Source: Eucalyptus grandis (taxonomy: Eukaryota; Streptophyta; Magnoliopsida; Myrtales; Myrtaceae). From it: DNA of 64,000 nt. Below the pieces are notes generated by a model. The model had not been told where the DNA came from, did no database searches, and worked only from the letters and a program-made list of their open reading frames with translations. The position numbers and the translations under genes were made by a program. The stretch is from contig NC_052614.1 in NCBI RefSeq assembly GCF_016545825.1, positions 30,529,669-30,593,668 of the forward strand. Direction: 5' to 3'. How positions within the stretch are numbered: position 1 is the stretch's first letter; each line of letters opens with the position of its first letter. Below are positions 33,307-44,995 of the stretch, one piece after another.

Positions 33307-36300
33307 ATGAGGGTTTTCTTATACATTGGGTTGTTCTGTATTGTTCAGATTTTTGGAAGTGCATTGAATGACCATGATCTTGAGATACAAAGAATTGTAT
33401 TATGCAGTAATTTTTTTTTCACCTCTCCAATTTCGTGGAATGGCTATTTCCTTGGTTGTTTGCCATGTCGATTTCTCTTATATGCTTAAAAGAAACATAT
33501 TATTCTGATCATGTCGAATGACTTTAAGGTTGCTACAGATATTATTTTGTCATGTACATTGTTTAGGATGCCGAGATCTGCAAGTCTGGTAAATCTTATT
33601 TATCGCATCATTATGCCTGGAAACTAGGCAACTCCTGTTTTCAGCTTTTTAAGTTGAATTTCATACTTTTGGGCTGTTCAAACTTGCGGCTTTTGGTGGA
33701 ATTGGCGACAGTGTTCTTACTTGTGTGTGCTTGACCATGATTCTTTTTTTGGTTTATACTTTCATAAGTATAAATACACATTCTTTAAAGGAAAGTGTAA
33801 CAGTTTTTTGGTTGCACTGCCATGCATGGTTCATGGTTGGTCTAAGTGGACATATGAAACCTGATTCAGCTGGTTTCACTTGGTATGTTGTGCTTTAGAA
33901 GCCTAGTCTTCTGCTTCTTTTGTTGACCATGTAAGGAAAAGCGAAATCCTAAGTAATTCTATTATTCGGTCAAGTGGCTCAAAATTATTATCCTTCTGTT
34001 GCTTCACAGCAGCAGAAAACTCTGCTGAACAAAATTTGAAATTTACAGGGCTATTCTTTTTCATTCTGCTTTTCTTTCTCGATCTTTTTCATGCTAGTAA
34101 CTTGTCTAACACTTTTTTTTTTTTCCACTTTTTCTGGAGAACTTTTGGACCTGCCTGGGTTTTCTCATCAGATGGTTAGGTATGGAACTCATATTTATGA
34201 CATTCGATTGATTTAGGTATCACTGATTTTGTTGAAGATAAAGTTTTATGCTCATTTTGTATCTCCAGGCATGAAAAGGATAAGTACCTCTTTTGGCTGA
34301 AGCCACTAAGAATGCATAATTAAGGGTAATCTCTGTCTAATGTTTTATATGTATATTAAAAAGAAAAGCAAGTTGCTATGTATTTTCACTGCAGATGCCT
34401 GTTTGTGATAGAGTTATCAATATTGTAGGTCCATCCATGTTCAAAGACAAACAATGGCAAGGAATATTCAAGATTCCCCAAGCCAACCTTCATTTGATAT
34501 CTCAGAACCAACCTCCATGCACTCAAGAATCTGTGGATAGTGGTGGACCATGAAGTTGGCAACTGGAAAATGCTAGTGGCTATTCAGTGCATGCTGTTAG
34601 ATGAGGATGTTGTGTTGTAGACTGGAAAATGTTAGTTTTAATGTTGTTTCTAAGTGGATTTGTCTATATACTATGTGTTGAGTTATGCCTGCTGTATTGG
34701 GATGTTTGTCTTTTCCATCAAATAACGTGGATCAGTTTGCCTAATGCTATTGAGTTTGCTTAATGCTATTTAGTCGGCTGTTGATTAATTGGAACTTCAA
34801 CTGATGCAGCATGCATTCACTGCATCAGTCATCAGCGGAACTGAATTAAGCCATTCCAGTGGATGAATGTACTTTGAACCAATGTATTGTGGCTATCTTT
34901 GGTTTGAACTATGTTTGCTTTGCAAGCTGCAAGCTATTCAACGTTTTTTTTTTTTTTTTTTTCCTTTGGGTGTGAGTTATTTTTGTAACAGGTTTCTTGT
35001 GGTTTTAAGTGTTTCTTGCTGGACCGCTATGCTTGGTTTCTTGTAGCTTTTTTAACATGTTCATACAGGTTCATGTAAGAATACTTGCTGGTTTATAACA
35101 GGTTCAGTGGTGTTACAGTTGGTTCGATGGTATTATCACAGGTCTAGTGTTTGGTTAAGTGCTGTCATTCTTGGATTAGGTCCAGTGTTTGGTTAAGTGC
35201 TATCATTCTTGGATTAGTTCTGTTAAGTGTTTCAGTCCTGTCATTAGAATGCTTGCTCGTTTAAGGGGTCCAGTGTTGTCACCTGATTGCAGTTGCATCT
35301 TGCTCTGTGATTGTGTCTTGTTGGGCTGCTTTGACATTCTTACATGAACATGTTATAAACAATGTTATAAATGAGTGGAGATGGTGATGCTTTGTGGTTA
35401 TCTGTATGTGCTTCTCTGTCTCCTCTCTCTCACTCTGTTGTTGGTGATGATGATGTACTGGTAAGAAGGGACGCAGAGAGTGAAAAAGACATCGAATTAA
35501 ATACCAATTCTCCGTTGTTGAGACTTTTGGATGGTTTGTCTATGAGACTGCGTACTGCACTTCACCTGATGTTGGTAACAGTACGATACACCGACTAGCG
35601 GTTATTGTAGGTTCAAAAAGATGGACGAGGCAGAGAAGCTGCTTCGTTGGAATAAATTTGCCCGCAATTTTTAATGATTATAGGTACTGTGTTTTGCAAA
35701 TGTTCTTGTCGCGTGCTTGATAGTTGGCTGCGAGTCCATTGGAATTTAGATGGAGGCTGGGGCAGGGCAAAACCCTTGCTGATATTCAAAGTGGTGGGAG
35801 CTTGGCTATTCCTTTTATGGGTCTTAAACTCTGTCTATGTATTTTCAACCCTTCTGGGGCAGTCATTCTGCTATGGCTATCTTACTCAAAAGAGGCACTC
35901 GCCGTGGTACGCGAAGATGCAAAGAGAGGGCTTGGAATGCGCGGCGTTGATGTACACGTTTGTCTTTCACCCTTTTTATTTTGGGGTTCCGTCTCTTTGC
36001 AAGCCATCACATTATTCTGATGTCATTCCAGCTGCAGTGCTTCACGACGGGTCTCCATTGCTGAGATGAAATCAGGGGAGGACAAAAACGGCAAGTGGTC
36101 TGGTGGTGGTCGTAGAATAGGATGAGGTGATCTGGCATACCTCCGGCGCGGCCGTTTGAACATTCTGCTTTCAATTGCTGTCGGTGCAGCTCCGGTCGAC
36201 TTGCCCATGGCCTCATGGCCGTTCTTCTTAAACCTCCGTCGTTTTCGGTGCAAGAGATTGGGGGTGGCAACCGGTTGGTGATTGCGGCCGGTCGAAGAGA

Positions 36301-36644
36301 GGAAGATGAATTATCATCTTCTCCGAGAGTGACGAGGCTCGCTAATTTATTATGGCTCTTAGCTGCATGAAACTGCTCTCCCTTTTCCCGGAAATTGTAC
36401 AAGTCCGCAGATCTCAAGCAAAGTGTTTTGTGAATTTCAGTTTCAATTCGATATCAGAAAATGTCTTCCCCCTTATCATTTCGGGTATAAACTCATAATT
36501 CACTGTGAATATGGCATTAGCAAAATTCATGGCACGGAGATTTGCCTGTGTATTACACACTTGAGGGCCATTTACAGTGGGGAAGATCTCGTGTAAGTAG
36601 TTGCACCATGAGTCGAAAGTTTTCGCCGGAACACCCTCGGATTG
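33307..36644. other. NIP7 downstream / intergenic stretch
   Basis: Contains T-tracts (34113-34125, about 34945-34962), a 38-base tandem pair (35141-35216) and two overlapping open frames at 35674-36069 with opposing frames at 36417-36007 that I cannot assign to a family. The stretch near 34430-34630 could be a spliced 3' UTR exon of NIP7 but I have no proof. No gene is supported. Confidence 0.45.
35141..35216. repeat. 38-bp tandem repeat, two units
   Basis: Units start 'ggtctagtgtttggttaag' (35141) and 'ggtccagtgtttggttaag' (35179). A further decayed unit may follow to 35240. Confidence 0.8.
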
Positions 36645-39600
36645 TCATGATTCTGGTTTCTTTGCGAACATATTCGAGAGATTGGCCACGACGAATCCTG
36701 CGAAGACCTGAAACAAGCAAGCTGGTGAGCATGTCCGAAACAAGCTACATTGAACATGCTCGCACCAATATCATACATTTATAAAAGCGCAAGTTCAGCT
36801 TATTAACTTCCGATTGTATCGAAAAAGGCAAGGAACATGTAAGCGTACCTGAATGCATCCGACAATGTAAATTGCTGAGTAATGACGGCCGTGAACAAGC
36901 ATGTCTGCCACCATCGCGAGGGGGATCGTCAAGGACATGCCTAGTGTCGCAACCAGCGGAGTTGTCCAAACGATCGATATGGCCCTGTTTCAACATTTTC
37001 TGACATTACTCACGAAAGAATGGGGCCTCTTGTAGAAAGATAGCAGTAGCTAATGTCGAGAACAAGATGATGTGTAACCGTCGATTGGAATTTACTGACG
37101 TCTATTAGCACTTCTGAACCATTAGTAACAGGGTATGTATTCATCCATCTTCTACACAAAAAGCATTACAAACTTTATCTAAACTATATTTTAACTGTGG
37201 TAAGTTAATGAGAATGAACGAGACATACCAAAAGTAATCCAAAAGAACACTCCCCACAAAGCCATTTAAAACCAAGGCTCCACCAACAGATGCCGATGGC
37301 GGGAAGCTAAATTTGGGCTCAACCCCCAAAGCATGTAGTGGCCATCCTGCATGAAGCAAAACCGCTTTGAGAAAGGTTTCTGTCATGGAAGCAGTACAAA
37401 AATGTGAAGCATTGGGGAGACCTATCGATTAAGACACAACATTGAGGAAAGACGTTTGAAGAATAAAAACCAGAAGGTTGGGCTTTAAATATTTTAGCAC
37501 AAAATTGAATGTTAAGTCTTATCAATTACTAAGGTGAGTGAGCCAGCTCATATTCCCCCATCCGACTAGAATATTCAAAACCACAGTTTCATATCAAAAT
37601 TCATGCCAATTAACTGTCAAAACTAAATCCAGCTCAATGTTTCCATTGATAAGATAAGCAGAATAAGTTTGCTTCAGTTCTGCTTCTGCACCACTTACCG
37701 AGCCACCAAAGGCCAAGAAGAGTGAAGAGGCCAATGTATCCGAAAAACTTGTGCACGACTACCTTCTCTCCCTCTGACCCCACGGACTTCTTTAGTAGCA
37801 CTGCACTAAACCCAGGCAGTTAAAGAAAATGACAAGAGAATTAAGAGGTATTATGAAAATCATGATTTCTGGAAAGAGATTTTCACCCGTGAACAAGCCA
37901 TATAATACTGCTGAGAGAAGGCCAAACATGTCCCCCATGATTGTGTGATTTTTGATCCTTGGCAACAAGAAAATAAGGTATCAAGAAAAATGCACAAGAT
38001 ATATCACACAGACATGACGTAACAAAAGGCAAGCATTCGGTTAATTGATGCATATAAAAAGGTAACTGAATGTTTAGCGGCAATATAAATTTGGCAGAAA
38101 AAGTTACAATGGACCATCTTTAAAAGGGATGTATTGCCTCTTGTGGGGAAATGCAGACTCAATATTTCCTGTCTTCCGACAAACTCATTAAACACCAAAT
38201 TAAGATGAACAGACATCATTAAAATTGCCAGAGAAGCATAAGTTGTTTTCACATTCCAATGCAAACTCCATATCTTAGCTGTGCAAGTTCCCTATCTTAC
38301 ACTTCATCTGAGGATAAAATTGTTGAACACTGGAGCATGCAAGCTACCAAAGTATGCTTTTCACAAAATTTTTAGGAAATTGGCATTAGGAAATTCAAAT
38401 ACGCTCTTCTTCTCTGACTAAATAAGAGAAAGACTTCATCTTTCAAGCAAAAGCCTACTACATGCTCATACTCACTCTGATGCGCTTAATAACTCATCAG
38501 ACGCCCAAGTTTTTCCAACCGTAGTCATGGCAACACCAGCCATGCTGATAAATACGGCGACCACCTTCACAATGCTTATGGATTCCTGGCCAAGAAGAGC
38601 TCCAAAGAAAAGTGTGAAGAGAGAAGATGTAGATGCCAGGACAGTTGTACTTGCTACACTGGTATTTGCCAGAGCGGAATTCGACAAGTACTGCATGTGA
38701 TTGAACCAGTTATTACTCATAAATATCCTCCCAAATGCAAAACTTATCAAGAGTGGAAAAAGATGTGGGTAATCCTAGATACGAGACTGTCACTAGCATG
38801 AGAAATGGACTTGTTTTTTGCTAAAAATGCAATTAAAATTGCAGTATCATCAAGGAAGAGTTTAATCCAAAGGAGTTGAAGTGGATTTCTATGTCTAGAG
38901 TTGAGTCTAACAGTGACTTCCCCAAGAATTAAGCCTCTGAAATTTCATACTCAAAAGAAACACTCTTTTATTCCAGAAAAAAGCAGTCGAATATGTATAA
39001 GTGGAAGTACTTTCAGTGTTTCAGAAGAAAACCAACTCCACTGTATAATATTTCCTACCACCAACTATATCTTAACTACTTGTCCTCGAAATCCTTGCAT
39101 CTCGAGACCAGGTATGGGTTTAATTGATGGCACCTTTAATTCCAGAAAACATTTGTCTTATTAGTGAATTTTCATTTCAAAGAGTTTCTATAAAGCAAAT
39201 ATCTCACAGCGACTCAATCAATTGATACTATCCTTAACTCCTGGATGAGGATGAGAATGCTCAAAAAAGATATGTGAAATTGCAATAAGTACACGATGAA
39301 AATATTTTACCAAGAGAAGTTTCCTTTGGCCCCTACAAATTGAGTTAACGAAGGTATGGCCCTAAAATGAGCTAACCAAAACATATTTAATTGATGGTAT
39401 GTACGCTATTTCACGAGAAGTGGAGAGAAAGCTAGAAGCACATGGATAAAGATTCTACCAGATGGTCTTAAACATCCGAACTTTACGCAAAACAAGGAAC
39501 TACATGGAGATTCAATGATTGAGGCACACTCCATCCTCCTGTGGGAAACCAACATTCTTTTTTATAAAATTTGTCCAAAACAGATGTTCATGAATTACAC

Positions 39601-40937
39601 AGGAATGGGGGGATAAAGGGTAATCTATATCTGATTCTCTCACATGCAGACAAGATACCCCATTCACTATCATCTTAATACGCAAAATCAAATTGTCTAA
39701 CTGCAACTGGACAAAACTATCAAGAAATTTTAGCGTACTGGAAGCAGTTAAAATATTTACAAATACTAAACAAGCTTCCCATCTAGCTCTCTTGTAAGAA
39801 TTGAAAAGCACCTTTTAATTATAGAAATAGCTATTTCATATGAAAGAATGACATATGTTTCAAGATCGCAAAGATGCATTACCTCCGTCAAAAACCATAT
39901 AGGGGTGAGATATAAGCTACATTTGACAATATCCAATGAATCAAGTCCAGGATTCTCGTCAAGTAACGGATGTTCACCTTCCTCATTCAATGACCTCAAC
40001 GGCCAACCCTCTTCCCTCTCACTAATATCCCTGTCCGAGTCAGGAATTAGCTTATTCTTAGTTTCTGCATTGTTGTACATTTCACTGGATATGAGGGGAA
40101 TGTCAAGTTCACTTGAACTGCTGCTCTTGCCACTGATTTTATAGTAGAGTCTTCTGAACGGGTCCCTTCTAAGTAAGTCACATATACAGTCCTTGAGGAA
40201 CGAGATAGGAAAAAAGACGACCATGAGAGAGACCATAAGATATGTTATGGCGAAGGGCTGTTTGTATTCTTCGAAAATTTTCTGAACAGCAAGAACAAAA
40301 AAAAATCAATCATGGAACTTGAATAGAGAAGATTATATATCCACAAGCAAATAAAACATGTTTTACATGACGCCCATCAAAAGATACCGCTATCTCAACG
40401 GGCATACACCAAGTAGGAACAATATTCACCAAATTCAATGAACGATTCAAGGCGTACGTGCGACCATAAAACAGAAATAAGAATTTGGCAGAAACATAGG
40501 CCGCGAAAAAATTTCTAGGGCGCTCAAACACGCAAAATGTTTATCCTTTCTAACTTTTCTTCAAAGGTCAACTCTTCCTCTTTCAAGTCAGAAACCAAAC
40601 CAGGGATGAAGCAACCCCTTGCAAGAAAAACATATAATCAACAACAGAACAATCATCATGTTCCCACAAATCAGTATCGATTCATGGGTCATAGAGCAGC
40701 AAATACAGAGTAAATCACTAACTTCGAATCTCACGGTGCAATTTGAATTCCAAACGGTCAACCCCCTCCTTTTCTTTCCTCGCAGCAACCAAACAAGCCT
40801 CATACAAATTTCTAAGAACTACCCGCGAAAGAGAACTAAAAGGAAAGAAATCTCACCTGGGTCACCTCGGCGGACGCGACCCATATGAGCACAACCGTGC
40901 CGATCAGACCCAAACCAGCTTTGTATCTCCAACCCAT
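36645..40937 (-). CDS. EamA/SLC35F5-like membrane transporter
   Basis: Eight exons on the minus strand: 40937-40857, 40281-39883, 38690-38476, 37957-37887, 37800-37699, 37346-37229, 36984-36849, 36707-36645. All junctions are GT-AG and in phase, giving 394 aa. It starts [20 protein letters not shown], a first membrane helix. Exon 2 has a hydrophilic loop ([20 protein letters not shown]) before [11 protein letters not shown]. Exon 3 continues [20 protein letters not shown] and [20 protein letters not shown], the conserved EamA core. Later exons give [53 protein letters not shown] and [20 protein letters not shown], ending [11 protein letters not shown]. This matches the SLC35F5/At3g07080-type group, about ten helices, in a vacuolar or Golgi membrane; the substrate is not known to me. 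Intron 2 (39882-38691) is the longest. No lesion is seen. Confidence 0.88.
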
Positions 40938-41400
40938 CACCCAAGAACGCTAGTGAACGCAAACGGAGCAGCACCGCACGGAGTCCGCTATGAAGCCTCC
41001 GCTGCTCGACACGGAGAAGGGAGAATGGCAACGTGGGTGTATATACCGTGACATCGAGGGTCCGTCTGCTGTTTCCGCAGCGATGGTTACGGTCAAGATA
41101 GGATGGCGTTTCGGGAATTGCGAGCAAGTGGGACGACTCGGTCGATGAATTTTAGGAAACGTTGGAGATTGCCGTCAAGACCACTTCCCGGAGTGGACTT
41201 TGCTTGGAAGTTTTCGCGCAGTTTGCAAAGCGTTTTTTCTTGTTGTGTCAGCATGCATCGGAACGAGCGCGACAGGTGGGGTTCCTGCATTAAACTCAGT
41301 GGAGACTTGAATGGAGTTCGTGGGAAGAGGTGGTGGCGTTTTTTCCTTTCCATCCATTTCTGCTTCCGCTGTAGGCCCCTCTAGAGGCTAAAAAGCCCAT
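40938..41400. promoter_or_regulatory. Upstream region of the transporter gene
   Basis: A moderately GC-rich stretch immediately upstream of the minus-strand start. It should hold the promoter and 5' UTR. I see no clear TATA box and no gene on the opposite strand, although short open frames occur on both strands. Confidence 0.35.
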
Positions 41401-41415
41401 GATAGGTATGGAGCT

Positions 41416-41617
41416 TTTTTTTTTTTTGATTTTTTTTAATGATCCGAGACCCCTGTACAGCCGATAACCGGCAAGATAAATCCGAGGGAATGCTAGCGGA
41501 TGATTCACCATCCCGACATCCCACTTAAGATACCAAATGTCTCTAGTGGGTTTTGAACCCTTCACATTTGATGAAGGATTAATGAAACTCTAATCCAGTG
41601 GAGCCACCACGGCCGGT
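41416..41617 (-). mobile_element. tRNA-derived SINE
   Basis: Read on the minus strand it begins 'ccggccgtggtggctccact', continues through 'gggttcaaaacccac' (a B-box-like motif) and ends in an A-rich tail (T-tract 41416-41438 on plus). Target duplications flank it: 'gataggtatggagct' (41401-41415) and 'gatagggtatggagct' (41618-41633), differing by one inserted g. It is not the same family as the SINE at 6848 and 30533. Confidence 0.8.
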
Positions 41618-41633
41618 GATAGGGTATGGAGCT

Positions 41634-42710
41634 CTTTGATCCTTGAAGTCTCTTAGATCTCTCTGTCCAACTTAATGTCATTTGCCAAAAAAATTCAATT
41701 GTTAAAATGGTGCTTCAAGTCACGTTACCAGTCTCTTGAAAAATTTATGAATGTGGTCAAGATTTTCTAACTGGAATTAACGGGTTTCTTCTATCCATGA
41801 AAATCGCCACTAATTTCTTGAAAATTTATGAAGGTGATTGAGATTTTCTAAATGAAATTAATAAGTTTTTATTTATTATTATGCAATCTTTTTGGTTTAA
41901 TACCCTAAAAAACCCCAAACTAATATACATGTGACAAATAATTTTTTGATCATAAAAATTCTAAAGCGATATACATATGACAAATATATCTCAAAAATCT
42001 TATCCCAGTATAATTGTGATAAATTTACCTAAAACTAATTTGTTTGACCTCCAAAAATCGTAAAATGATACATTTGTAACAAATACACTATCCATTATAT
42101 TGGATTAATATCACAAAAAATGATAATAATTATGCAGTTGTGACATACGAATAGTAAAATCCTAAATTAGTAATTTAATGTCATAGATGTTGTATATACC
42201 CGAGAAGCAATACTAGAAGGTTATTACACATATTAAGAAATATTTGGTTACCATTACCAATTAACGCTATTTGTGACCTAATTGTTGAGGATTGACGAGC
42301 TCGTTATCACAGCTCTATCAAGATGTTGTGGGGGTCCAATAGGTGCATAATACTAGCGCAAGAACTAGGTTACTATTTTCTTATTGAAAGTCTAGAATAT
42401 CGGCTAGGCTTTCAATAATGACGGGCAATAATGATATAATATTTGCCAACCCCTAACCATCTAAAAGCACTATATATTAGCCTTGGGAGAGAAGAGAGTT
42501 TACATGAGCGAGCATCCGTTTTATATTGGTTTTTCAAAATACGAAATCATATTATAAATCGAACCTAACGTCTTTTCAAATTGAACGAATAGTAAGCACA
42601 AATTTCAACGACAGGAAAAGTGGTACTTTAAAATGTGCCCACCTAATTATATGAATCTCTTATAAATCCTAAACTTAAATAAAATGTTTCTTATCTCGTC
42701 CTCCACCACT
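41634..42710. other. AT-rich intergenic stretch
   Basis: No exon, TIR pair or tandem repeat that I can support. Several short phrases recur ('tatacatrtgacaaat', 'atttatgaakgtg') but without clear unit boundaries. Confidence 0.5.
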
Positions 42711-42718
42711 ATGTTGAG

Positions 42719-43768
42719 TAGGGGTGTCAGGAACAAACCAAACCGAAAAACCGATATTTTTTATTGGTTCGGTTTTATCGATAACCCGAACCGAACCGAA
42801 CCATAAACCGATAAAATCTGTCATCCTCTCCTCCGTGACTTTCAATTCGTCGATCTCCTCCAGCTTCCAGAAGCACGATTTCCTCCAGTTTTGTATTGAC
42901 AAACTGAGAGTGATCTCTCCCTTGATCGAGGGACGCGATTTGCCAGCGCTTGAAGCGATCTCCGCCGGCCCCAGACTGAGCCCTCTTCGATTCAATTTCG
43001 GCTTCGCGCTCGATAGCAAAGTCTCCTTGATCCTCTTTGCGGCATCCGGATCTCTTCCGATCCCCACCACTTGCTTCGGCTCCTTGAACTTGGCCGAGAC
43101 GTCTCTCCCTTGAGGCTTCTTGTCGTCCTCGGCTTTGGCCTTCTCGAGGCGAAGCGCCTTGAGCCTCGACGACAGGCACGTGATCTCCTTCTCTACCTCC
43201 TCAATCTCCGCATCTATAGTCCTGCCATTGCCTTCTCAATCTATGGCTTTGGCCGACAGGGGCTCTAGCACGCCCTGCTTCCACTGGATCTTGGAAGGAA
43301 CGGAGGATTTGAGGGAAATCTGGGAATCGGCACACTCGGGGCTCTGGTTTTCCTTGCTGAAGTTGTCGGACTCGAGCGAGTCGGAGAGCTTCACGAAGAC
43401 GGGGTTGACGGACGACCAAGACGCCTGGATGGCAGCGGCGGCGGAGTCTTCGGACTCGCCGTTGTCGAAGGCGGCGTTGTTCCACACCTGAAGCTTCAGT
43501 GCGTCAAACGCATCTGGGTACCCAAGAAACTCATCTTTCGGATCCCAGTAGGACGAAACGAAAAGAAATCTGGAGATTTTTGCTTCTCTGAGGTGATGAT
43601 TCTTGAAAAAATGAAAAAAAGAAAAAAACTGAAAACCGAAAATCGAAAAACCGAACTGAACCGAAATTTCGATTGGGTTCATATTCGGTTCGGTTTGGAA
43701 GATTTTTTAACGGTTCGGTTCGGTTCGGTTTTCAAAAAAATCGAATCGAATCAAACCGTTGACACCCT
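42719..43768. mobile_element. Non-autonomous hAT-type element carrying a gene fragment
   Basis: The ends are TAGGGGTGTCAGG (left) and, read backwards, AGGGTGTCAACGG (right), typical hAT termini. They are flanked by the 8-base sites ATGTTGAG (42711-42718) and TTGTTGAG (43769-43776), which differ at one base. Subterminal sequence is packed with 'cggttcggtt' motifs in opposite orientation at the two sides. The 1,050-base element has no transposase. Its interior is a host gene piece (next entry), so this is a Pack-type hAT. Confidence 0.8.
42830..43600 (-). pseudogene. Captured intronless plant gene fragment in hAT element
   Basis: One continuous minus-strand frame of roughly 255 codons runs from about 43600 to 42830, broken by a single TGA at 43238-43236. 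Upstream it reads SYWDPKDEFLGYPDAFDALK and QASWSSVNPVFVKLSDSLES. Downstream it reads EIEEVEKEITCLSSRLKALR (a coiled-coil heptad pattern), then RIKETLLSSAKPKLNRRGLS, LGPAEI and SCFWKLEEIDEL. It has no introns, so it came from one exon or from an mRNA. I do not recognise the protein with confidence. Both ends run into the element's terminal sequence with no start codon or natural stop, so it is probably not a working gene. Confidence 0.6.
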
Positions 43769-43776
43769 TTGTTGAG

Positions 43777-44800
43777 ATCGTTGCATCCTCCTTTTTACCT
43801 ATAGTAGGATAAAAATATTAAATCAATTATTCAAAATAAAGTGAAGTGCAAATAAAAATAGTTTTAAAACAAAGTCTAGAACATATGGATACTTGCATCT
43901 TCGACTTTCCCATATATGACAATGAGCTTAAGATGTTGCCAAAAATTGCAGTTTGATTACGGCAGTCATTGCGTATGTCATGTATACCATATTTCATTTG
44001 GATGTACGTCAGTGTGTAATTTCTTTTATGGTCATTAATGTCCACTCAATAGAATCTTCTTTGGCTTTCCGCTTTGTTGCAGGTTAGCTTTAATTGATCT
44101 TGTTCTTCACAAGAGCCTGGAGATGATTCAGCGGGAGTTGTCATCACCATTGGGGGATCAATCTAGCTGAAGAAGGCACAATTTCCTTGCTAATACTTTC
44201 TTATGAAGATTGATGCAAAGAACAAGGCAATTAGATAACTCAATAATAAGTCTGTAATGACAGATCACTTAATTTCCAGAGCATCCTACATCTGAAGCTA
44301 ATTCGGAATGCTAACAAACAGAGTGAGGTCACAACAATCGCACACCGATCGCAATTTGATCCAAACACAGCAATCTACATCTTTGTCTTCCTATAAATCC
44401 CACATTGCCATAAAACACTCAAAGCCATTCATTGAAAACCCAAACTCAGTAAGTGCCCACTCTATTGCATTGTTGATCGACGAGCCACCTAAATCAAATC
44501 TCGAAGAAACTACAAGGCGTCGTCGATTTGCAAAACCACTGACTGCAATAGGTGAGTGTTGAGACTCTTCCCATTGAACTCGATTCCATCAAAACCAATT
44601 CTTTTCCCATTATGCCTATTTCCAAAATTCTGCCATTCTAATGTTCAAACCAACCCTTCGTAGTCATACTTTCCACATTCAGCTCTCCATTTGAACAATC
44701 AACCGCAGTGATAATTTGACACCATACAAAAAACCATATGAAATTTGAAGCCTCTATCTTTCTATTCATGCCACTTTGCCCCAACTAATCTATTTCAAAA
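43777..44800. other. Intergenic stretch, nothing recognised
   Basis: Short open frames only, such as 44308-44562 on plus, which has no known motif. No repeats of note. Confidence 0.5.
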
Positions 44801-44995
44801 GTGCCTAAATAGTTAGAGGCCAATCTCAGGCCAACTGATGACCATCATCAAAGTGCCTGACAAAAGTGCCTATATAGTTAGAGGCCAATCTCAGGCCAAC
44901 TGATGACCATCATCAAAGTGCCTGACAAAAGTGCCTATATAGTTAGAGACCAATCTCAGGCCAATTGATGAGCATCATCAAAGTGCCTGACAAAA
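44801..44995. repeat. 65-bp tandem repeat, three units
   Basis: Units begin gtgcctawat at 44801, 44866 and 44931 and each contains 'ccaatctcaggccaa' and 'catcatcaaagtgcctgaca'. The third unit has several changes. A decayed relative lies near 45308-45345, followed by the same 'caaaattacaagccaaa' and 'gacatttgtgagca' that follow the array, so a larger unit was once duplicated. Confidence 0.85.

Noticed and set aside
36007..36417. 136-codon minus-strand frame and overlapping 76-codon frame
   Set aside because: Two frames overlap, neither has a recognised domain or clear splice signals, and a plus-strand frame covers part of the same region.
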